DNA from: Sphingobacteriaceae bacterium
GTDB lineage: Bacteria > Bacteroidota > Bacteroidia > B-17B0 > Aurantibacillaceae
Direction of reading: 5' to 3'
Assembly: GCA_002319075.1 (NCBI GenBank)
Contig: NVQB01000001.1
Span: forward strand, 4,650,001-4,714,000
DNA: 64,000 bases
In this document: piece by piece, positions 56,352-64,000 of the stretch
Layout: every line of letters begins with the position of its first letter
Position numbering within the stretch: the first letter of the stretch is position 1
The notes under the pieces: model-generated
The model's input: the letters and a program-made list of their open reading frames with translations, nothing else
Told to the model about the DNA's origin: nothing
Database searches by the model: none
Position numbers and translations under genes: made by a program

Positions 56352-57148
56352 CACTATTTATTGTTTTAACTGTTTTTGCAATTCTTTTTCTTATAGTTCT
56401 TATTGCTGTAGTTATTCTTTGGTCAAAGCGCAAAATTTTAGAAAAAGAAAATAAGTTCGCTTATTTAGAGAAGCAAAGACAAATAGAGCTGATTAAAACC
56501 ATTGTTGAAACAGAAGAATCACAAAAGACAAAGATTGCAAGCGATCTCCACGATCAAATAATACCAGTTCTTACTTTAACGGCATTAAACCTTATAACAG
56601 AAATTGAAAAATTAGAAAAAGGCAGCAACGATTTTTCAAAAGTTAAGACTACAATAGACAATTTTGCTAATCTTGCTGATAATGTTAGAGAAATTGCTCA
56701 TGGGATAATTCCGAAAATGTTTACTACGTTCGGTTTACTTAAATCCATTGAAATTGCACTAAAACAATTGAACAACGAAAATATAAAGGCTGTTTTTAAA
56801 GATAATTCACTTAGCAATATAACAATTCCATTATCTCTTAATAAACAATTAACCATTTATAGAATATTTTTAGAGCTTTTAACTAACTTAGTTAAGCATG
56901 TAAAATATAATAATCTAGTTGTTTCTCTTGAAGAAATGCCAATATGTTTTAGTTTAGTATTTACACACGATGGAATTGGAATTACAAACCAAACAATTGA
57001 AAACCTTACAAATCAGAGTACCGGAATAGGGCTAAAGTCATTAAAAAGTAGAGCGTTATCACTTAACGCAACAATTGATTATTCGATTGAAAAAGAGGTG
57101 TCATTTATAATATTGAGAGTTCCGATAGATCATGAAATCATTAATTAA
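56330..57148 (+). CDS. HisKA_3-type sensor histidine kinase
   Basis: 272 residues. One membrane helix (about 8-31), coiled coil, H74 in KIASDLHDQIIPVLTLTALNL, then HATPase with ELLTNLVKHVKYNNLV (N-box), DGIGI and STGIGLKSLKSRALSL (G-box). HisKA_3 kinases pair with NarL/FixJ regulators, and the next gene, overlapping by 17 bp, is one. It has no periplasmic sensor region, so input probably comes from the upstream 7-TM protein. Confidence 0.92.
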   Translation: MQDTKEITLFIVLTVFAILFLIVLIAVVILWSKRKILEKENKFAYLEKQRQIELIKTIVETEESQKTKIASDLHDQIIPVLTLTALNLITEIEKLEKGSNDFSKVKTTIDNFANLADNVREIAHGIIPKMFTTFGLLKSIEIALKQLNNENIKAVFKDNSLSNITIPLSLNKQLTIYRIFLELLTNLVKHVKYNNLVVSLEEMPICFSLVFTHDGIGITNQTIENLTNQSTGIGLKSLKSRALSLNATIDYSIEKEVSFIILRVPIDHEIIN

Positions 57149-57767
57149 AATAGCACTGGCAGAAGATCATGGTACTCTGCGACAAGGTTATATAAGCTTG
57201 TTAGAAGCTAAACAGAAATTCGAAATACTTTTTGATGTTAGTAACGGTAAAGAGCTGTTAGAGAAACTCAAAGAAATTAGACCTGAAATATTATTATTGG
57301 ATTTAGAAATGCCTGTAATGACAGGACAAGAAGTTCTAAGAGTTATAAGATCGAAATACCCTAAATTAAAGGTGATTATTGTGAGTGGCCACTTTCAAAA
57401 GGATTATATAGTCGAGTGTTTTAAACTTGGAGTTAAAGGGTTTTTAAGAAAGGAGTATAAAATTGACAAGATTGTTGAAGCGATTGAAACTACCCATATT
57501 GCAGGTGGATATATTGATAATGAAGTAGCACTCATTTTAGCTAGCGAACTCAGCACACTTTACGACACTCAAAAACTGGATCTAACCGAACACCAAACAG
57601 AAGTCTTAAAATTAATTTGTAAAGGCCACACAAATAAAGAAGCTGCTGAGATTTTGGAAGTTTCGGTGGCTGCTATTAAATTCCACCGGGCAAATATTAT
57701 GGATAGAACCAAGTGTCAGAATTTACAGGACTTGATGGCGTTCGCTATATTTAATAAATTGATTTAA
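57132..57767 (+). CDS. NarL/LuxR-type response regulator
   Basis: 211 residues. Receiver with E11/D12 and D57 (EILLLDLEMPVMTGQE), then HTH with LTEHQTEVLKLICKGHTNKEAAEILEVSVAAIKFHRANIM. It is the cognate partner of the overlapping kinase. Two similar regulators within 4 kb (53105, 54581) lack their own kinases and may be further targets. Confidence 0.94.
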   Translation: MKSLIKIALAEDHGTLRQGYISLLEAKQKFEILFDVSNGKELLEKLKEIRPEILLLDLEMPVMTGQEVLRVIRSKYPKLKVIIVSGHFQKDYIVECFKLGVKGFLRKEYKIDKIVEAIETTHIAGGYIDNEVALILASELSTLYDTQKLDLTEHQTEVLKLICKGHTNKEAAEILEVSVAAIKFHRANIMDRTKCQNLQDLMAFAIFNKLI

Positions 57768-57803
57768 ATAAGAATTACCGTGGCTGACAAAACAGTAAAT
57801 CAT

Positions 57804-59045
57804 ATGACTGAAAATAAGTATAACGAAGCTAAAAAAGACGACAAGAATCTAATTGTTATTTCTATTTCAATATTTTTCTTAATTATAGCTTTATGGTTAT
57901 TGACATTGTATACATTGAGCGGAAAGACAGAGACGGCCAGAGGTACTTTCGGCGATATGTTCGGTGGTGTTAATGCACTATTTTCAGGTTTGGCTTTTGG
58001 AGGAATAATTATTACAATTCTCCTACAGCGTAAAGAGCTGGCTTTGCAGCGAGAGGAGTTAAAAGATACCAGAGAAGAGTTGAAGCGATCAGCGGATGCA
58101 CAAGACGCGCAAAATACAGTCTTGTTAAGTCAGCAATATCAAACAACTTTTTTTAGTTTACTTAATGCGCATACTACATTAATTGAAGGCCTAAACTTTC
58201 ACAATAAGATAGGTATTCAAGGCCTATCTAATTTCTACAATGAGCTTTTCCACGATACTTCAAATTACAATGAACGGATAAAAAAGAGGCATTTTGAAAG
58301 CGCGAAATTCACTAATAATAATCCCTTCTACACCTTACAAAATTATAGCCATGCATTTCATTCGTTTTTTGGTGACTTAATTACTTTAATAAAAGTAGTA
58401 GACGAGAAACTGCCAGAAACCTTATACTATGACATTCTATTCAATTATTTAACTGTTTATGAAAAATTTATAGTCGGATTATACTGTGATTGTATTGAGG
58501 ACGAATACAGCAGCTTTATAATTAATCATCAGTATGACTTTCTCAAATATTATAAAGCTCAGAAATCGAAATACAAACTTGAACCTTCTAATTATTTCCC
58601 TAATATAGTTATTCAGAGAAAGTCAATAAATACTGTATACATCAACGAGACTCTAGCTCCTGACAATTTTTTTGAATTTAATATTTGGATAGAATTTGAC
58701 TTCTATTCACGCGCTTTAACTGTTGAAAAAGTTAATATACATTTATATGATTACGACAGTGATAATAATGTAAAAACACTGTTTCAGAAAACCATTGACG
58801 GGTCTGCTCCACCTGCAATAGGGAATTGGCAGGATAATTATGAAGTCGATCTTACCAGATTTGTAAGTGAAGAAATTATTAAAAGTCAAAACGGCTATTA
58901 TTACGTCGATTTTAATTTTCATTTTAAATATCAGTTACAAAAATATACAGTTCTTTACAGAAGCAATTTTAACTTGCTTACTAATCCACCGATAGTTAAA
59001 GACCGGAATGAGGGGAGAATGTTAACTTTCCTTCATGGGGAGTAG
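57804..59045 (+). CDS. Putative phage abortive infection protein (putAbiC type)
   Basis: 413 residues from the ATG at 57804 (a GTG at 57780 would add eight). Two N-terminal membrane helices (VISISIFFLIIALWLLTLY and ALFSGLAFGGIIITILL), a coiled coil (LALQREELKDTREELKRSADAQ), then the putAbiC core TTFFSLLNAHTTLIEGL, LQNYSHAFHSFFGDLITLIKVVDE and YYDILFNYLTVYEKFIVGLYC. Membrane-anchored putAbiC proteins are presumed to act against phage. It follows the response regulator by 36 bp in the same direction, so it could belong to that operon. Confidence 0.85.
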   Translation: MTENKYNEAKKDDKNLIVISISIFFLIIALWLLTLYTLSGKTETARGTFGDMFGGVNALFSGLAFGGIIITILLQRKELALQREELKDTREELKRSADAQDAQNTVLLSQQYQTTFFSLLNAHTTLIEGLNFHNKIGIQGLSNFYNELFHDTSNYNERIKKRHFESAKFTNNNPFYTLQNYSHAFHSFFGDLITLIKVVDEKLPETLYYDILFNYLTVYEKFIVGLYCDCIEDEYSSFIINHQYDFLKYYKAQKSKYKLEPSNYFPNIVIQRKSINTVYINETLAPDNFFEFNIWIEFDFYSRALTVEKVNIHLYDYDSDNNVKTLFQKTIDGSAPPAIGNWQDNYEVDLTRFVSEEIIKSQNGYYYVDFNFHFKYQLQKYTVLYRSNFNLLTNPPIVKDRNEGRMLTFLHGE

Positions 59046-59142
59046 AGGACTTAATATTAGTAAAGAAAACTGGTGTCTATAAATATTCAGAAATTTTATA
59101 TTACAATTGGCTATTGTTTAACTATGGAAATAAAAGCGTACC

Positions 59143-60276
59143 ATGCTATTTGAAAGTAAAGAACGATATGATAATGCAATTGGCTCCCAGTCAGAAAGTC
59201 AATATGACTTTTTAGATCGATTCCCTAATGAAGAGTGCGAGAAAATAAGAAACTGCTTAAATGAGTGGTTTTCTGTTTATCCCACTGCTGAACAATCTGA
59301 ACTCAGGACTCGATTTAAAGATTCATTTTCGCCTGCATTTTATGAACTCTATATCTATACTCTATTCATTAAACAAGGCTTTAAACTATCATGTCATCCT
59401 GAGATTTTAGGGTCCCTAAAGCGACCAGACTTTTTAGCTACAAAAGGGGGCATCCAATTTTACATTGAAGCCACAGAAGTTAATCCATCAATGACAAAGA
59501 AGGGCGTTAATAATCTTAAAAATTCTTTATACGATGCATTAAATAAAATAGAGATTAGAGGCATGCTATTTAGTATTGAGGAATTTTCTTTAAAAACGTC
59601 AAATCAACCAAATAGTAATTTAATTGTAAAATTTTTCAAAACTGAGTTGGCTAAGCATTCTTATCAAGAAGTGAGTTATAATTTGATTAATAATCATCAA
59701 AAAACTACTATCAAATATGAAGATTCGGCTATTCTGGTCATAATTTCATTAATTCCTGTGATAGAGAATTTCAAAGAAAACAAAATCGCTCATCCAATAG
59801 GTATTTTTCCCGCTGAGGAATATGAAAGTCCTACAGAGTCTATAAAAAATTCAATAATAAAAAAGTCAAATAGATATGGCGCTTTGGATAAACCATTGAT
59901 TCTCTGCGTTAATTCACCTTACTCATTTGGATTTTCTGAAATATTAGTGAATGATGTATTCTACGGTGCAAACAAAATTACGTATTCGCTCGATGCACCC
60001 CATAAAGACGAGAAGATGGAAAGGTGCTGGGAAGGAGTATATGGGAGTCCAAAAAATCCAAAGCTAAAGCGAGTTTCCGGTGTATTAATATCACATGTGA
60101 CCGCAAGTTCAATGTTGTCAAATAATTCTTGGTTATCTAAAAATCCTTTCAGCAGCAAAACACTTGATTTTGATTTATTATCCTTATCCTATTCAACGGT
60201 ACAAGACAACAGAATAAAAAAAATTGCAAACAAATCTATTCAAGATATTTTATTGCCTGATCAAATTATGAAATAA
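59143..60276 (+). CDS. Orphan protein with PD-(D/E)xK-like nuclease motif
   Basis: 377 residues. N-terminal third: SPAFYELYIYTLFIKQGF with E68, then HPEILGSLKRPDFLATKGGIQFYIEATEV with P95-D96 and E109-A-T. This is the usual E...PDF...xEAT layout of restriction-like nucleases, with Thr in place of the usual Lys. The rest is a mixed alpha/beta region of unknown family (NSPYSFGFSEILVNDVFYG; WEGVYGSPKNPKLKRVSGVLIS). No methylase is next to it. Defence role is inferred from context. Confidence 0.65.
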   Translation: MLFESKERYDNAIGSQSESQYDFLDRFPNEECEKIRNCLNEWFSVYPTAEQSELRTRFKDSFSPAFYELYIYTLFIKQGFKLSCHPEILGSLKRPDFLATKGGIQFYIEATEVNPSMTKKGVNNLKNSLYDALNKIEIRGMLFSIEEFSLKTSNQPNSNLIVKFFKTELAKHSYQEVSYNLINNHQKTTIKYEDSAILVIISLIPVIENFKENKIAHPIGIFPAEEYESPTESIKNSIIKKSNRYGALDKPLILCVNSPYSFGFSEILVNDVFYGANKITYSLDAPHKDEKMERCWEGVYGSPKNPKLKRVSGVLISHVTASSMLSNNSWLSKNPFSSKTLDFDLLSLSYSTVQDNRIKKIANKSIQDILLPDQIMK

Positions 60277-60500
60277 ATAGGGCTTACAAAAGGATACTTC
60301 GAAAAACCTGCAACAAAAAAGAATTGCAGCTTATCATATCAGACATATTAAAAGATATTTAATTGTCATTTTTTTCCTATTTATTTTTTCTCTTAGCTAT
60401 AAGCTAAACTAACAAGTAATGAAGCTTTGCGAGTATTTACACGACAGGGGATTTTTTATTTAGTCCTTTAAACCATGAATGCATCAGATACTTAATTAAT
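60277..60500. other. Convergent intergenic spacer
   Basis: 224 bp between two converging genes; the only structure seen is CTGCAA...TTGCAG near 60309-60330, without a T-run, so it is a weak terminator candidate at best. Confidence 0.4.
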
Positions 60501-62015
60501 TTAAAAAGAAATTTTATCAAAAGCATCTATATTACTTGCCCTTTCTTCGTTCCATGCGTCTTTCGTCTTATTAATATTTGTGAAGAAGTTTGCGATACTT
60601 GTGATTATTTTTTCTACGGTTTTATCGTGAAATTTATATGCTGTGATGTAAGTGGTAATTTGATTTTGCTTTTTATCCTCATAACCAGTATACTTAAAGT
60701 CAAAGAGGTTTTTGGCAAGACCTAAACCAAATTGTGCTTGAAAAATGGTGATGAGAACCCCAAAAGAAACGCCACGAACATCTAGAGATTTAAAGTGGAT
60801 CGAAAGGGCGATAATGTCGGCATGCTGAAAGTTTATACTATAATGCGTGCTGTATTTATCCTGTTGAGTAAAAGCATCAATAAAACTGAAAACTGAGCGC
60901 TTATTTTCACGCTTTGTTGTTTGTAGCACATCATTTAAGGAAAATATTTTCTTACTATCAGCTGCTTTTACTATTTCAATTTCCAATTCGTCTCTGACCG
61001 TGTGATAAAAGTAGTCTCCACCATTTCCCTCCGTAATTTTATAGTTATCTAAGTTTACCGACTTTACCCAGCTATCTTTATTTTTTGCAATTTGGACCTT
61101 CAGTTCTTCGAAAACCTGTTTGCGAATTTCTAACGGAACGTCAGGGAAGTGTTCTTTGCCTATTTCAGTTTTCTTTAAATCCTTTTTATTTTCCATAGTT
61201 TTATTAGGTTTAATTTTCTCAGAAATACCGACTTTTTTTGAGGAAGCTTTTACTTTTTGAGTTTCGGTAATAATCGCAAATGGATAGAGACCTATCGCTC
61301 TACTCTCAATGACAGGCGTCTGTTTGAACTTACTGTCTTTAGCAGTTTCTCTAGTTACCGAATCCATTATTCTATTTACGGTAAGTGTGCCTTCTTCATA
61401 GTTTTTATCATTTCTTATAGCGCTAAGAAAATGATGAGTAAAGCGGCCATGCTGCAAGTTGCCTAGCTCTGTTGCTGACTCATCTTCTGCGGCAGCAAAC
61501 ATAAAACATATTCCCTTACTCTTATTTAAATAGCTAGTAATTATTTCTTTGGAATTTTCTTTGGTACTTCGAGAAAGAACTTTTGCACCGGATTCACAAG
61601 CATCGATAACATAGCATTGATATTTTGGCTGGAGTGCACTAATTTTATCAAATATTGCTCTCATTTCTACAAAGCTGTCATTAAATAGTAGGGAAGAATT
61701 TTCAAAGGAAAATTTACCGTGACCAGCAAAGTAAAAAAATAAAGAATCCTCATTTTGGATCATTTTTTCTTTTATTTCGTCAAGAGCTTTTTCAAAATTC
61801 TTCCAAATATCCTTAATCGATAATTCTTTGCTACTTGTGATTAAATAAATATCATCTTCCAAAAAACCGCACCGCTCGATCATCACCGATGAAACTGCGT
61901 TAGCATCATTTACACAGAACTTCAGAGGCCTGTCATCATAATCGTTGATTCCTATGATTATAGCGAATCTCCTATCGAGCACTGGTATAGTTTCGTTACG
62001 TGATTTCTTATTCAT
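60501..62015 (-). CDS. Caspase family (peptidase C14) protein with unknown C-terminal domain
   Basis: 504 residues. Residues about 15-255 form a caspase/metacaspase p20-p10 fold with catalytic H99 (SLFFYFAGHGKFSFE) and C140 (YVIDACESGAKVLS), RRFAIIIGINDY at the start and the substrate-pocket FAAAEDESATELGNLQHGRFTHHFLSAI. A Lys-rich linker (260-300) leads to a C-terminal domain of about 200 residues (FPDVPLEIRKQVFEELKVQIAK ... FQHADIIALSIHFKSLDVRG ... AKNLFDFKYTGYE) that I do not recognise. Prokaryotic caspases often serve as effectors of defence systems. It is divergent from the nuclease gene. Confidence 0.92.
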   Translation of the reverse strand: MNKKSRNETIPVLDRRFAIIIGINDYDDRPLKFCVNDANAVSSVMIERCGFLEDDIYLITSSKELSIKDIWKNFEKALDEIKEKMIQNEDSLFFYFAGHGKFSFENSSLLFNDSFVEMRAIFDKISALQPKYQCYVIDACESGAKVLSRSTKENSKEIITSYLNKSKGICFMFAAAEDESATELGNLQHGRFTHHFLSAIRNDKNYEEGTLTVNRIMDSVTRETAKDSKFKQTPVIESRAIGLYPFAIITETQKVKASSKKVGISEKIKPNKTMENKKDLKKTEIGKEHFPDVPLEIRKQVFEELKVQIAKNKDSWVKSVNLDNYKITEGNGGDYFYHTVRDELEIEIVKAADSKKIFSLNDVLQTTKRENKRSVFSFIDAFTQQDKYSTHYSINFQHADIIALSIHFKSLDVRGVSFGVLITIFQAQFGLGLAKNLFDFKYTGYEDKKQNQITTYITAYKFHDKTVEKIITSIANFFTNINKTKDAWNEERASNIDAFDKISF

Positions 62016-62024
62016 AAACTAGAT

Positions 62025-62213
62025 ATGGGATTTAGCCTAACTGATTGTAAAAATAATGACTTTTCAGATTCAAAACTTCCTTCTATATGTATTTGGCTTG
62101 AAATTTTTTGGGATAGGTTAAAGAATCTTTCGGTTAAACAACTTTTAAGTTTAGATTTGGTACATTCAATTACGCACAAATATACCACAACTTTCAACAA
62201 TAGATCGTTATGA
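62025..62213 (+). CDS. Possible leader ORF before the nuclease gene
   Basis: 62 codons from an ATG, ending in TGA that overlaps the ATG of the nuclease gene by 4 bp (ATGA). Translation has normal composition (IWLEIFWDRLKNLSVKQLLSL). It starts 9 bp from the caspase start on the other strand, leaving no room for ordinary promoters, so it may be only leader or regulatory DNA. Confidence 0.3.
   Translation: MGFSLTDCKNNDFSDSKLPSICIWLEIFWDRLKNLSVKQLLSLDLVHSITHKYTTTFNNRSL
62152..62159 (+). promoter_or_regulatory. -7 box candidate for the nuclease gene
   Basis: TAGATTTG, exact to TAnnTTTG, 50 bp before the ATG at 62210. Confidence 0.5.
62177..62184 (-). promoter_or_regulatory. -7 box candidate for the caspase gene
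   Basis: TATATTTG on the minus strand, exact to TAnnTTTG. It lies beyond the plus-strand box, so the two promoters would face each other and their transcripts would overlap. Confidence 0.5.
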
Positions 62214-63436
62214 ATAAAAAGGGGATCGAATCGAAACGACTCAAAAACTATCGAGAAGGCCAAATATCAAACGTACAAAGATTTCTACAACTTTATAAGG
62301 TTTTGGATGAAACTCAGAATTTTGAAGAATTTTTATCAGGGAATTATATTAAAATACAATCTAAAATCGACGAGTATTGTTGTAAACAGAAGAGCAACGG
62401 TGCAATAGTGAATTTGGTATGGCTTGTCACCCTAGCTGATGCTTTACACACAACTACAGAGCAAACTAAAAAAAGTGTTGTAGTATCTAATGCTGATAGA
62501 TTAAAAGATCTCATTGGCTTAAAGATAGTTGACGAGCTCAATCCACAAATGCGGAACATTTTAACTTGGGATTTTGAGCGCCGAACGTGGAAAAATAAAG
62601 AAAATAAAATAGCTTTTCTTAATGCCACAATTGAAACAATTAAGGCAGAAATAAACGGAGAAAAGGACAATCTTATTGAGAAATACATTGGAATATTACT
62701 AGATTTTTGTCTTTATCATTTTGATAAGATTATCAATGACTTGAAGGATATTGATTTTCAAGGTAGAGGTTTCGACAGAGAGAGTGTTCACGACACCTGT
62801 AATAAACTAAAAGAGATTTCCAATAAAACTATGTTGAAAGACGCTATTGATGATGAAATGAAATCCGGATTTTTAAACATGTATAAGCCTATAGCACAAT
62901 CATTTTTAGAAGGACTTTTTAAATCGTCAAAAAGATATGATTATATTATAACTGCATTCATAACAGCACAAGACGATTTTAGAAACTACATGGAGGGTTT
63001 GCTTGGTTCAATAACAAGTAACAATATTTCGAACTTAAAAGCGAGTCTTCAAAATGAAAACGTTGACGAGTTTATTGATATTATTCACACAGTTTTCGCA
63101 GGTATTCCTTACCATTTATCCAAAAAATCTGGCGAGAATTACTATCACTCAATTATTCATTCAATGATGTACGTCACCGGATGCAACGTAAAGTCAGAAG
63201 AAGCTGTAAACAATGGAAGAATTGACTCGGTTGTTGAGTTTGATAATCTTACTTATATAATAGAATACAAAACTTCTGACAGTACTTCTGCTATTAAACA
63301 AATAAAAGAACGCAGGTATTACGAGAAATACTCTGGTAATAACAAAAAGATTGTTATGCTGGGAATTTCGTTTAGTTTATCTGAGAGAAATATTAATCGA
63401 GAGTATGAAAAGGAATATTATAATAACGGACAATAA
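62210..63436 (+). CDS. PDDEXK_9-type nuclease domain protein with helical N-terminus
   Basis: 408 residues. The first about 265 are helical with no recognised domain. The C-terminal 140 match the PDDEXK_9 (DUF1703) nuclease pattern: SNLKASLQNENVDEFIDIIHTVFAGIPYHL, ENYYHSIIHSMMYVTG, E330, D339 in NNGRIDSVVEF, E352-Y-K354 in YIIEYKTSDS and QIKERRYYEKY. This domain usually follows an AAA-ATPase-like domain (PF09820), which is absent here. All catalytic residues are present. It is divergent from the caspase gene, so a two-part defence system is plausible. Confidence 0.85.
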   Translation: MNKKGIESKRLKNYREGQISNVQRFLQLYKVLDETQNFEEFLSGNYIKIQSKIDEYCCKQKSNGAIVNLVWLVTLADALHTTTEQTKKSVVVSNADRLKDLIGLKIVDELNPQMRNILTWDFERRTWKNKENKIAFLNATIETIKAEINGEKDNLIEKYIGILLDFCLYHFDKIINDLKDIDFQGRGFDRESVHDTCNKLKEISNKTMLKDAIDDEMKSGFLNMYKPIAQSFLEGLFKSSKRYDYIITAFITAQDDFRNYMEGLLGSITSNNISNLKASLQNENVDEFIDIIHTVFAGIPYHLSKKSGENYYHSIIHSMMYVTGCNVKSEEAVNNGRIDSVVEFDNLTYIIEYKTSDSTSAIKQIKERRYYEKYSGNNKKIVMLGISFSLSERNINREYEKEYYNNGQ

Positions 63437-63562
63437 AGGTAGAACTTCAACATGGCGTTAAGGTATTCTTAAGCAGTTTTCCGTGGATGTACACTAAAAT
63501 TAAGAGAAGAAATTATATTAAACATCTGAGGTACTCAAAAGGTAACCAATCAAAACAGGCGA

Positions 63563-63588
63563 ATTATCCATCAATATTGACGGATAAT
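63563..63588. repeat. 26-bp near-perfect palindrome
   Basis: ATTATCC-a-TCAATATTGA-c-GGATAAT with a single mismatched pair. It lies in the gap between the nuclease gene and the tandem array. Confidence 0.7.
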
Positions 63589-63625
63589 ATTTAGAATACA
63601 GCTTTTAGTCTGTAGATTTTTAGCA

Positions 63626-63633
63626 TATCTTTG
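63626..63633 (+). promoter_or_regulatory. -7 box candidate pointing into the tandem array
   Basis: TATCTTTG, exact to TAnnTTTG, about 25 bp before the first repeat unit. It would drive transcription through the array. Confidence 0.4.
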
Positions 63634-63655
63634 TACAAGCGACTTCGACATTTTG

Positions 63656-64000
63656 ACCCTCCGCCTGACAGTCAAACCGTGCTTAAATGCGCTGGTCATG
63701 GACTACGCTCGATCTGACAGTCAAACCGTGCTTAAATGCGCGGTCATGGACTACGCTCGATCTGACAGTCAAACTGTGCTTAAATGCGCGGTCATGGACT
63801 ACGCTCGATCTGACAGTCAACTGTGCTTAAATGCGCTGGTAATGGACTACGCTCGATCTGACAGTCAAACCGTGCTTAAATGCGCGGTCATGGACTACGC
63901 TCGATCTGACAGTCAAACTGTGCTTAAATGCGCTGGTAATGGACTACGCTCGATCTGACAGTCAAACTGTGCTTAAATGCGCTGGTAATGGACTACGGTC
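63656..64000. repeat. 48-49 bp tandem repeat array, runs off the right edge
   Basis: At least seven units, with GACTACGCTCGATCTGACAG beginning at 63700, 63749, 63797, 63845, 63893 and 63942, and a last variant copy at 63991 (GACTACGGTC). Period is 48 or 49 bp, the difference being a C(T)GGT variant. The core GACTACGCTCGA(T/A)CTGACA is shared with the array at 5757-6235. No spacers, so it is not a CRISPR. Units of 48 bp keep one frame open (encoding MDYARSDSQTVLKCA units), which is probably incidental. Confidence 0.9.

Larger units (their letters stand above)
63437..63655. other. Spacer before the tandem array
   Basis: 219 bp without a gene. It contains the palindrome at 63563 and the promoter-like box at 63626; nothing else is recognised. 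Confidence 0.5.

Noticed and set aside
62012-62263. 83-codon minus-strand frame spanning the caspase-nuclease gap
   Set aside because: It overlaps both genes' ends and the promoter boxes and shows no domain; probably chance.
63656-64000. Possible CRISPR array or a real repeat protein
   Set aside because: No spacers are present. The open frame exists only where units are 48 bp and is broken by 49-bp units, so it is treated as a DNA repeat.

Overview
The window is an AT-rich chromosomal segment of a Bacteroidota bacterium. The supporting signs are two secreted proteins with type IX secretion (T9SS) C-terminal sorting domains, OMP_b-brl/TonB-type receptors with carboxypeptidase-like N-terminal domains, a LytTR/LytS pair, a BrxA/BrxB bacilliredoxin, lipoproteins, and perfect copies of the Bacteroidota -7 promoter box TAnnTTTG upstream of several genes. 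No rRNA, tRNA, CRISPR array or insertion sequence was seen.

Region 1 (1-32 kb) is ordinary chromosome. It holds the 5' end of an FAD-dependent oxidoreductase, a very long Ala/Lys/Glu repeat protein followed by a methyltransferase and a small exported protein, a short-unit tandem repeat array (5757-6235), aconitase, chorismate synthase, a small outer-membrane protein, imidazolonepropionase, two lipoproteins, a bacilliredoxin, an M16 protease, dihydrolipoyl dehydrogenase, a GT-C-like membrane protein, a histidine kinase / LytTR regulator / outer-membrane barrel operon, a DUF2339 giant membrane protein coupled to an M48 protease, a GT4 glycosyltransferase and an M1 peptidase.

Region 2 (33.3-43.3 kb) looks like one metal-uptake locus. 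DUF4856 lipoprotein, imelysin lipoprotein, HTTM membrane protein and TonB-dependent receptor run rightward. A di-heme oxidoreductase lipoprotein, a Rieske protein and an outer-membrane porin-like protein run leftward. A DtxR/MntR-type regulator is transcribed divergently from the second group, with an inverted repeat between them. Iron is the probable substrate by family knowledge.

Region 3 (about 44.8-64 kb) is accessory. It begins where a DUF885 metallopeptidase gene loses its first quarter. It carries small unknown genes, a protein with a HEPN-like R-x4-H motif and an LprI-like tail, two T9SS cargo proteins preceded by a regular row of palindromes, three NarL/LuxR-type response regulators, a translationally coupled operon (99-aa protein, 7-TM protein, histidine kinase, response regulator), a putative phage abortive-infection (putAbiC) protein, an orphan PD-(D/E)xK-like protein, and a divergent pair of a caspase-family protease and a PDDEXK_9-type nuclease. 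The window ends in a 48-49 bp tandem repeat array that shares a core with the array at 5.8 kb. The best candidates for undescribed biology are the 55.4-57.8 kb signalling operon with its regulatory structures, the caspase/nuclease pair, and the palindrome row in front of the T9SS cargo genes.
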